Below, piece by piece: positions 57,531-64,000 of a stretch of 64,000 nt of DNA; position 1 is the stretch's first letter, and every line of letters starts with the position of its first letter. Position numbers and translations under genes: made by a program. Source of the DNA: Vibrio quintilis (GTDB taxonomy: Bacteria > Pseudomonadota > Gammaproteobacteria > Enterobacterales > Vibrionaceae); the NCBI RefSeq assembly GCF_024529975.1, contig NZ_AP024897.1:3348001-3412000 (forward strand). Reading direction: 5' to 3'. The notes under the pieces were generated by a model, which saw only the letters and a list, made by a program, of their open reading frames with translations, searched no databases and was not told where the DNA came from.

Positions 57531-59876
57531 ATGCAACAATCTGAAATACTATCTCTAGCGGAAAAGCTCATTCCCATTTATAACACTGAAGAGTTTGAAC
57601 AGATTTTGTCTCAGATTACAAAGGGACAACCACCATCTGTAAAACTGCTGGTGAAAATGGAGCTGAACAAAAAAATGGCGCCATGTTCCAAGCCTGTTGA
57701 TTTAAGAGGGCGGGTTCAGGGTGAGTGCAGAGAATATATTCTGGATGGCCTGACCCACTGGCTGGATGATGTTGCCTTCAATGATTACCATAAAAACGTC
57801 AATAAATTTGGTCGCTACACTGAAGGTGTCTGGGAAGCTTTATACAACACCAGAAACAACTTCCGGGTCATGGGTGAAAATCAAAACTCAGCGAAAGAAG
57901 ATCTCACCACTGAAAATAATCCATTTCTCGTTGAAATCATTGACTTAGGCTATGATTTACTCCGTCAGGAAAACCGGTTAAAACTCTCATCTCAGGCAGA
58001 GATCAAACTTGCAAATGGTCAGTTGGTCAATGCACTGACTGTCGATTTATCACCGTCAGGAGCAAAGCTGAAGGTTCCTGCTGCTTTTGATTATAAGCTT
58101 GGAGAAGTGATTCATGTCCGTTATACGGACCTGGACAAAAAAACTGAAATACAAGGTTTATTTCAACCCATAGAATACCGTTTAATTGGCGTAGATGAGT
58201 CATTTGAAAATGATGCGGTGAAGTATTTACGGATAAAAAAACTGACGGATACCGATCTGATTGAATATGTCATCGAAGAACAATTAAAAAATGAAAAACA
58301 AAAACTCCGGCATGACAATCAGGATAAAATTATCCGGGCCAGAACACGCGCCTATGAACATATGTTTTTGAAACATGCCTGCCAGCTTCCGGTATTTTTC
58401 AGCAAAGATGAATTGAAAGTCGTTCTGCTCACCGAAAGTAACCATGATATCTGGCATTACTGGCATGATGAGAGAAATCAACAGACATTAAGTAATCTGT
58501 TTACTGCGCAACGAATGAGACTTCTGACCAAATCAGGGGTTTCAGAAAGCAGTAACACGATTTACGCTTTCAAACATACACATCAGGAAAAAACATTATT
58601 CTTTTCTATGATGAAACCTGAAGCGAACCCGCAGCTAAGGAAGCTTTTCTGGCATCTTGGTGCAAAGAAAGAATCATGGCGCGCATTTCGTTTTTCAATT
58701 TTTGAACTATCAGAAAGCGAGCGAAAAACCTTATCCACCAAATCACCTGAACTCACAAAGCATTTATCATCTCTGACGCATTGTGGCATCCTTCAGGAGA
58801 TCTCGAATACCGATAGCGCGAAAGACTACCTCTACTCAGAGCAACCCAACCTACCCGGTACAGAACTGAATCAGTTCCGACATCCGCGGAAAGCTTCACA
58901 CTCACCGATTTCTATTTTCTTCGATGCAAGAACCCAACGCAAAGAACCCCGTTATCAGCTGAATTCCCCCTTAGAAATGAAGCTGGAAGATAATACGATC
59001 ATCAAAGGAAACACGATTGATTTATCCAAAAGAGGTTTAAGCCTGTTACTGGAAAAGCCAACAAAATTAAAAGTCGGCGATCAGGTTACGATCGATTATC
59101 TTGAACTCAAGTTATATGACAACAAACTTCCGCTGGCTCATGTTTCTTATAACATTGTCCGGGTAGCGCCAAATGGCCAGCATATTCAACTCGTGATAGA
59201 AGAGAACAGTCATACTGTCCGAATTATTGCGTTCTTTAATAAGTTGATCGAAAACAACCAGGATCGACTGACTGAGAGCCTTGAGGTCTTACCCAGTATC
59301 ACGTTGCTGGAAAATCTGCATCATATTTTACTCAACCGGGTTGTCTGTGCGCCGGTCTTTGTTGAACGTCAGGGCGCGAATATGAGAGCGGCCGCCATTG
59401 GTATCAGCGAACCTCCAACCGCCTACCTGACATTACTGGCTAAATTAGGCCGGGAGAATCTACTGTCGCTGGAACCCATATTAAAAGGGCATACCAATAC
59501 ACTTCTGGCAACCCCGATGAGACATATTGATGGCGCGACCCCTCAGTATTTCGATATTTATCTTTCGGTTAAAAAGTTTGGGTCACAAATTCAGTCACTT
59601 GAGAGCCGGCTGATTACAGACTTTTCCGGCCTGAAAGAAAGAACATCCTTTATTCAAGATGCTCAGGTTCTGGGGGAAATTTTTGTTCTCAGATTCTGTG
59701 CTATTCCGGTATTTCATCCAATGAGTACCCTGCTTCGTCAGGATCTGGATGATCTGGCAGCGATTAATCTCTATCATACCAAAAACATAGAGAAATCAAT
59801 TGCATCGCTGGTGGGATATGCTGAGATTATTGATATTACAGATGAAGTTCTGAACAGACTGGAAATTAATAACTAG
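57531..59876 (+). CDS. Large protein with two PilZ domains (PlzC-like)
   Basis: A 781-residue cytosolic protein that probably senses cyclic-di-GMP. Two regions carry both PilZ ligand motifs: R145-QEN-R149 with DLSPSG at 172-177, and R470-KEP-R474 with DLSKRG at 497-502. Each is followed by ~200 residues that share a C-x-PVF element (Cys284, Cys606), with a third near Cys723, so the protein looks internally duplicated. From memory its position between radA and serB matches V. cholerae PlzC (VC2344). No output domain is evident, so it probably acts by binding a partner. Confidence 0.88.
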   Translation: MQQSEILSLAEKLIPIYNTEEFEQILSQITKGQPPSVKLLVKMELNKKMAPCSKPVDLRGRVQGECREYILDGLTHWLDDVAFNDYHKNVNKFGRYTEGVWEALYNTRNNFRVMGENQNSAKEDLTTENNPFLVEIIDLGYDLLRQENRLKLSSQAEIKLANGQLVNALTVDLSPSGAKLKVPAAFDYKLGEVIHVRYTDLDKKTEIQGLFQPIEYRLIGVDESFENDAVKYLRIKKLTDTDLIEYVIEEQLKNEKQKLRHDNQDKIIRARTRAYEHMFLKHACQLPVFFSKDELKVVLLTESNHDIWHYWHDERNQQTLSNLFTAQRMRLLTKSGVSESSNTIYAFKHTHQEKTLFFSMMKPEANPQLRKLFWHLGAKKESWRAFRFSIFELSESERKTLSTKSPELTKHLSSLTHCGILQEISNTDSAKDYLYSEQPNLPGTELNQFRHPRKASHSPISIFFDARTQRKEPRYQLNSPLEMKLEDNTIIKGNTIDLSKRGLSLLLEKPTKLKVGDQVTIDYLELKLYDNKLPLAHVSYNIVRVAPNGQHIQLVIEENSHTVRIIAFFNKLIENNQDRLTESLEVLPSITLLENLHHILLNRVVCAPVFVERQGANMRAAAIGISEPPTAYLTLLAKLGRENLLSLEPILKGHTNTLLATPMRHIDGATPQYFDIYLSVKKFGSQIQSLESRLITDFSGLKERTSFIQDAQVLGEIFVLRFCAIPVFHPMSTLLRQDLDDLAAINLYHTKNIEKSIASLVGYAEIIDITDEVLNRLEINN

Positions 59877-59881
59877 AGTCT

Positions 59882-59918
59882 GTTTCCCCCGGACTTATCT
59901 GCTATATCCGGGGGAAAC
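59882..59918. terminator. Hairpin between convergent PilZ gene and serB
   Basis: GTTTCCCCCGGA and TCCGGGGGAAAC form a perfect 12-bp stem with a 13-base loop, six bases after the PilZ stop. Flanking U-runs are short on both strands. Confidence 0.7.
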
Positions 59919-59939
59919 TGGTTTATCCGGGCACAAGAC

Positions 59940-60893
59940 CTATTTCCGCATCTGTATTCCAACAGATAAAATGCACATTACGCCTCCGAGATGGCTAAAC
60001 CGGATCGCGGACTGCGCGAGCGCTTCAACTTTGGGTTTAGCATGATAAGCAACGCCAAGCCCGGCAACCCCCATCATGGTTAAATCATTGGCTCCATCCC
60101 CAATGGCAACTGTATTCTCACGGGGAATCTCATATTCTCTTGCCAGCTGAACCAGAATATCGGCTTTTGTTTTTGCAGACACAACATCACCAACTACATG
60201 TCCGGTCAGTTTTCCCTGCTCAATGTCAAACACATTTGATCGCGCAAAATCTAATGACAGAAGCTTTTTCAGATAATCAGAGAAATACGTAAATCCCCCG
60301 GACGCAATCGCGACTTTCCACTGGTACGCTTTCAAAGCAGCCACAAGTTCTTCAAGCTCCTGCATTAGAGGAAGCTGACTTCTCACCTGCTCAAGAATTG
60401 CGGCATCGGCGCCTGCCAGTTTTCCAACCCGCTGGCGTAAACTCTGTTCAAAGTCCAGCTCTCCCTGCATCGCACGCTCAGTCACCGCTGCGACTTCTTC
60501 ACCCACACCGGCAAGCTTGGCGATTTCATCAATACATTCGATTTGAATCGCTGTTGAATCCATGTCCATTAACAGCAAACCGGGTTGATTCAGATCCGGA
60601 ATATCAGCAGTCATCGCATAATCAATTTGATGTCGCGTCAAAATATCCTGATGCTGCGGTGTAAACTCCCCCTGCATCAGGGCAACATCATAATTTTCGA
60701 TACACCATAGCCGGATAATATAATTCGTCTTCTCTGTCATCTGATCCATTTGTTCGAAAACATCTGGTGTGACATGTTCTCCATAAAGGAACCATTGGGC
60801 CTGTGATGGATCGGACTGAATAAAGCGATCCTGTGATAAGCGTCCTGCCAGGGGACTTGTTTTTTCTGTCAACAATGTCTTTTGCGAGTCCAT
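59940..60893 (-). CDS. serB: Phosphoserine phosphatase
   Basis: SerB dephosphorylates phosphoserine, the last step of serine synthesis. The HAD domain shows LLMDMDSTAIQIECIDEIAKLAGVGEEV (nucleophile and acid aspartates), VAIASGGFTYFSDYL and AIGDGANDLTMMGVAGLGVAYHAKPKVE. An N-terminal ~100-residue ACT-like region precedes it. The ATG at 60893 behind AAGGTG is chosen over one six codons upstream, giving 317 residues. Divergent from ytjB, as in enterobacteria. Confidence 0.95.
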   Translation of the reverse strand: MDSQKTLLTEKTSPLAGRLSQDRFIQSDPSQAQWFLYGEHVTPDVFEQMDQMTEKTNYIIRLWCIENYDVALMQGEFTPQHQDILTRHQIDYAMTADIPDLNQPGLLLMDMDSTAIQIECIDEIAKLAGVGEEVAAVTERAMQGELDFEQSLRQRVGKLAGADAAILEQVRSQLPLMQELEELVAALKAYQWKVAIASGGFTYFSDYLKKLLSLDFARSNVFDIEQGKLTGHVVGDVVSAKTKADILVQLAREYEIPRENTVAIGDGANDLTMMGVAGLGVAYHAKPKVEALAQSAIRFSHLGGVMCILSVGIQMRK

Positions 60894-60994
60894 GAAATTC
60901 ACCTTTAACAAACGTAACCCGACGTTACCCTATTGCAATTTAAAAACGCAAGCATCAATATGGATCTATACGTAATTTCTTTCGGTCAGAACAA

Positions 60995-61603
60995 ATGAAC
61001 GGTTCATTATTCTCTTTACGGGTCGTTTTACGAATCATCGCCGTATTCTGTCTTGTTGCTATGTTTTTCTTTATGGCGGAAAACAGTGTCATGATCAGTA
61101 AAGGCAATGAGCGAATTCAGGCAAATCAGCTGGAAACCCTGACAAAACTTTTGATCTCACAGGCAGCATTAACAGCGAGTGAGTTTCTGAGTGAACAGGA
61201 TGAAAAAAGATTAAAGGCACTGACAAATCAGTTATCCAAAGATCGTCTGGTATTCGATGCGACCGTTTACGATGCAGAAGGCGTTCTGGTTGCATCCAGC
61301 GATTCAGCACTGAGTGTCAGAGATGTTCTCGGGCTGGATACCCCGCTTCAAACCGCCAGGATTGGTCGTCAGCAATTAGTTGAGCCGGTGATCAATGAAG
61401 GGAATGTGATTGGTTTTATCCGGATTACGTTCGAAACAGGCAAAGTGACAGCGATCTCAGATCATCACTACCGCAAGAGTGATCGGTATATGTACATGAT
61501 GATTGTCACAAGCTTTATCAGCGGACTCTTACTGGCTTTTCTGCTCCGCAAGAGAAGCTATACACGCAGTTCTGATAATATCTTATTAAAACATACGGGA
61601 TAA
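60995..61603 (+). CDS. ytjB: YtjB (Smp) family membrane protein
   Basis: A 202-residue inner-membrane protein with helices near residues 10-32 and 165-182 flanking a ~130-residue periplasmic domain (DKRLKALTNQLSKDRLVFDATVYDAEGVLVASS, PAS/Cache-like in appearance). The family has no assigned activity. Its divergent pairing with serB is conserved in gammaproteobacteria and supports the name. The last codons lie inside the terminator hairpin shared with deoD. Confidence 0.88.
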   Translation: MNGSLFSLRVVLRIIAVFCLVAMFFFMAENSVMISKGNERIQANQLETLTKLLISQAALTASEFLSEQDEKRLKALTNQLSKDRLVFDATVYDAEGVLVASSDSALSVRDVLGLDTPLQTARIGRQQLVEPVINEGNVIGFIRITFETGKVTAISDHHYRKSDRYMYMMIVTSFISGLLLAFLLRKRSYTRSSDNILLKHTG

Positions 61604-61619
61604 ATCATATCCCGTATGT
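61591..61619 (-). terminator. Hairpin at the ytjB/deoD convergence
   Basis: ACATACGGGAT and ATCCCGTATGT form an 11-bp stem with a seven-base loop overlapping the ytjB stop. On the minus strand TTTTAATAAG follows, so it mainly serves deoD. Confidence 0.75.
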
Positions 61620-61633
61620 GACAGATTCAGGAA

Positions 61634-62350
61634 TTAGCACTCTGAAATCAGAACAGATTCCAGTGCAATCTCAATCATCTCGTTAAATGTTGTCTGGCGC
61701 TCCTGAGCGGTCGTTTGCTCACCGGTTTTAATATGATCGGATACGGTACAAATTGTTAATGCTTTAGCACCATATTCAGCAGCAACCCCATAAATTCCGG
61801 CGGCTTCCATTTCTACGCCGACAATGCCGTATTTGTCCATGACATCAAACATTTCAGGATCAGGCGTATAGAACAGTTCTGCTGAAAAAAGGTTACCAAC
61901 TTTCACCGGAATGCCTTTCTTCTTTGCTGCTTCTTCAGCTGCTTTGACCATCTGGTAATCTGCTATCGCAGCAAAATCATGATTTTTAAAGCGAATACGG
62001 TTAACTTTAGAATCTGTACAAGCGCCCATACCAATCACGACATCTCTGACATGAATATCTTTGCTGACTGCACCACAGCTACCCACACGGATAACTTTCT
62101 TAACACCAAAATCTTTAATTAACTCAGTGACATAAATTGAGCAGGATGGAATTCCCATACCATGCCCCATCACTGATACTTTTTTGCCTTTATAGGTACC
62201 GGTATAGCCGTACATATTTCTTACATCACAAACCTGTACGACATCTTCCAGAAAAGTCTCCGCAATAAACTTTGCTCTCAGTGGATCTCCGGGCATCAAT
62301 ACAACATCTGCAAAATCACCTGGTTCAGCATTAATATGTGGCGTTGCCAT
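61634..62350 (-). CDS. deoD: Purine-nucleoside phosphorylase
   Basis: DeoD splits purine (deoxy)nucleosides with phosphate to base and (deoxy)ribose-1-phosphate. The hexameric bacterial type is recognised from [53 protein letters not shown] and [17 protein letters not shown], with the catalytic Asp in [18 protein letters not shown] precedes the ATG at ideal spacing. The 238 residues match E. coli. It directly follows deoC after 55 bases; deoA and deoB, usually between them, are missing. Confidence 0.96.
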   Translation of the reverse strand: MATPHINAEPGDFADVVLMPGDPLRAKFIAETFLEDVVQVCDVRNMYGYTGTYKGKKVSVMGHGMGIPSCSIYVTELIKDFGVKKVIRVGSCGAVSKDIHVRDVVIGMGACTDSKVNRIRFKNHDFAAIADYQMVKAAEEAAKKKGIPVKVGNLFSAELFYTPDPEMFDVMDKYGIVGVEMEAAGIYGVAAEYGAKALTICTVSDHIKTGEQTTAQERQTTFNEMIEIALESVLISEC

Positions 62351-62405
62351 AATTATCTCCTATTCAATCAGCATTCTTTTATGGATAGTTTCGATATCCG
62401 CAGAA

Positions 62406-63185
62406 TCAATATGAGCCTGCCCCGGCAGACGAATCATCAGACACTCCCAGCGTTGACAGTAAACTATTCAACAGGCTGGAAGCACCAAAACGGTAATGAC
62501 GGCGATCAACATGGTCTTTACCCAAAATTTCATCAGCAATCGCTAAATAATGAGCGGCTTCTTCAGCAGTGCGGACACCACCAGCAGCTTTGAAACCAAC
62601 CTTATCAATGACATCCAGATCACGAATCACTTCCATCATCATTCTTGCTGATTCCGGAGTTGCATTCACCGGCACTTTACCGGTAGAAGTCTTGATAAAA
62701 TCAGCCCCGGCCCGGATAGCAATCTCAGAAGCCTGTTTGATTAACGCTTCTGTCTTTAATTCACCGGATTCAATAATGACTTTAAGTAACTTCCCGTCAC
62801 AAGCTGCTTTACATTGCCTGACCAGCTCAAAGCCTGTCTTTTCATCTCCGGCCATCAACGCACGATAAGGGAAAACGACATCAACTTCATCTGCGCCCTT
62901 TTCAACAGCATCACGCGTTTCAGAAACTGCGACTTCAATATTATCATTCCCATGAGGGAAATTAGTCACCGTTGCAATTTTGATATCCGGTGTTCCCTGT
63001 GCCTGAAGGGTTTGTCTGGCAACAGAAATGAATTGAGGATAAATACAGACCGCTGCCGGTGTCCCGACAGGTGTTTTTGCATTATGGCAAAGAGCAATCA
63101 CCTTATCGTTAGTATCATCTTCATTCAGTGTTGTCAGATCCATTAACTGAAGCGCTCTGATAGCTTCAGCGTTCAAATCATTCAT
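62406..63185 (-). CDS. deoC: Deoxyribose-phosphate aldolase
   Basis: DeoC cleaves deoxyribose-5-phosphate to glyceraldehyde-3-phosphate and acetaldehyde. Schiff-base lysine region [26 protein letters not shown] and [25 protein letters not shown] are all present. The ATG at 63185 has AGGGG seven bases upstream and gives 259 residues; the 11-codon upstream extension is not credible. The protein ends in the family-typical Ser/Gly-rich tail (AGAGSY). Its normal substrate supplier, DeoB, is not encoded beside it. Confidence 0.95.
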   Translation of the reverse strand: MNDLNAEAIRALQLMDLTTLNEDDTNDKVIALCHNAKTPVGTPAAVCIYPQFISVARQTLQAQGTPDIKIATVTNFPHGNDNIEVAVSETRDAVEKGADEVDVVFPYRALMAGDEKTGFELVRQCKAACDGKLLKVIIESGELKTEALIKQASEIAIRAGADFIKTSTGKVPVNATPESARMMMEVIRDLDVIDKVGFKAAGGVRTAEEAAHYLAIADEILGKDHVDRRHYRFGASSLLNSLLSTLGVSDDSSAGAGSY

Positions 63186-63228
63186 ATTTAAACCCCTATT
63201 AAAAAATGAGTCGGACACTCATCTCATT

Positions 63229-63265
63229 AAAATAAAAATGCTCCAAAGAATTCACTCCGGAGCAT
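63229..63265 (-). terminator. Hairpin terminator after nupC
   Basis: ATGCTCC and GGAGCAT pair around a 14-base loop on the minus strand, followed by TTTTATTTT. It lies between the nupC stop and deoC, so deoC-deoD may have their own promoter or rely on partial read-through. Confidence 0.7.
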
Positions 63266-63289
63266 ATCAAATAACATTCAACCCGACGA

Positions 63290-64000
63290 TTAAATTGACA
63301 GGAATAAACCGGCAATCGTTGCAGCCATCAGGTTAGACAAAGTTCCTGCAATGACGGCTTTAATTCCCATTCTGGCAATATCGTGGCGACGACCAGGCGC
63401 CATGCCACCTAAACCACCCAGCAGGATTGCAATTGAAGACAGGTTAGCGAATCCGCACAGCGCAAAAGAAATGATTGCCGACGTTTTTTCTGACATCACC
63501 TGACCAGTAGAAGCAACCACCTGAGCGTGTTCTCCGATGTAAGGTACAAAATTAGAATAAGCAACAAACTCATTTAAAACGACTTTCTGCCCGATAAAAG
63601 AACCGGCAACTGTTGCTTCTGACCATGGCACACCGATAATGAAAGCCAGCGGAGAGAATAACCAGCCCAGAATACTGTTCAGAGATAGCTCAGGCATGCC
63701 AAACCAGCCGCCGACGCCACCCAGAATACCATTGAGTAAAGCAATCAGTCCGATGAAGGCCAACAGCATTGCACCCACATTCAACGCCAGTTGCATCCCT
63801 GTGGAAGCGCCTCCAGCGGCAGCATCAATAAAGTTTGAAGGCTTCTCTTCATCAAAATCTTTCATCTCATCATTCACCGGTTGATCAACTTCCGGTTTCA
63901 GAATTTTCGCAAATAATAACCCGCCGGGAGCAGCCATAAATGAAGCAGCAATCAGGTACTCCAGAGGCACACCAAGTTGTGCATAACCAGCTAAAACACT
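63290..64000 (-). CDS. nupC: NupC family nucleoside transporter, N-terminal part cut by window edge
   Basis: A concentrative nucleoside carrier that would feed DeoD and DeoC. The visible 236 C-terminal residues begin [28 protein letters not shown] and contain the CNT motifs [17 protein letters not shown] and [28 protein letters not shown], with about five membrane helices. The reading frame is open to the window end, so the true start lies beyond 64000. Sodium- or proton-coupling cannot be told from this part. Confidence 0.93.
   Translation of the reverse strand, partial: SVLAGYAQLGVPLEYLIAASFMAAPGGLLFAKILKPEVDQPVNDEMKDFDEEKPSNFIDAAAGGASTGMQLALNVGAMLLAFIGLIALLNGILGGVGGWFGMPELSLNSILGWLFSPLAFIIGVPWSEATVAGSFIGQKVVLNEFVAYSNFVPYIGEHAQVVASTGQVMSEKTSAIISFALCGFANLSSIAILLGGLGGMAPGRRHDIARMGIKAVIAGTLSNLMAATIAGLFLSI

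Noticed and set aside
1..64000. Mobile elements, prophage, CRISPR arrays, tRNA or rRNA genes
   Set aside because: Both strands were read for transposase, integrase, cas and phage proteins, direct-repeat arrays and tRNA-like ends; none was found.

Overview
The window reads as a piece of the main chromosome of a Vibrionaceae gammaproteobacterium, most likely a Vibrio. The reasons are the complete nqrABCDEF operon with nqrM and apbE, a free-standing second EF-G, a PlzC-like PilZ protein next to radA and serB, and a gene order that from memory follows the V. cholerae chromosome I segment from proA to the deo genes. No rRNA, tRNA, insertion sequence, prophage, integron or CRISPR array was seen. 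Almost everything is housekeeping or conserved core.

Layout. 1-5130 (minus): nrdR-ribD-ribE-ribBA-ribH-nusB, a terminator, then thiL (cut by the window edge); this is riboflavin synthesis plus NusB. 5229-7630 (minus): proB-proA. 7741-11545 (minus): a purine permease and gpt behind a PurR-like operator, then frsA and crl. 11546-12235 is a long AT-rich intergenic region with an orphan minus-strand terminator and a perfect palindrome. pepD (plus) is followed by a sodium-dependent transporter and a LexA-boxed radical SAM-dinB operon (minus). 17695-24982 (minus) is the sodium-pumping NADH:quinone reductase with its FMN transferase ApbE and maturation factor NqrM.

25419-31353 holds bolA (minus), then rlmG, yajG, a periplasmic cyclophilin, ampG, panE and yajL (plus). 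31361-33837 (minus) is mltA-tcdA-csdE. argA (plus) has an ArgR-like operator in its promoter. A 59-codon small gene precedes recC-recB-recD (minus, 35932-45372). 45564-50648 holds a LysR regulator, SOS-boxed yebG, dapD, an adenine-deaminase-type enzyme flanked by two copies of a palindromic repeat, and an HD-GYP protein; an acyl-CoA ligase follows. 52405-53673 is a divergent DUF1127/LysR pair. The rest is the second EF-G, radA, the duplicated PilZ protein, serB, ytjB, and a shortened deo locus (nupC-deoC-deoD) without deoA and deoB.

Themes: sodium bioenergetics with its own assembly factors, two LexA-controlled units, two cyclic-di-GMP proteins, and purine and deoxynucleoside salvage. I see no clearly new multi-gene system. 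The best leads are the SOS-linked radical SAM-dinB operon, the orphan terminator and palindrome near pepD, the internal duplication in the PilZ protein, the missing deoAB and the 59-codon gene.
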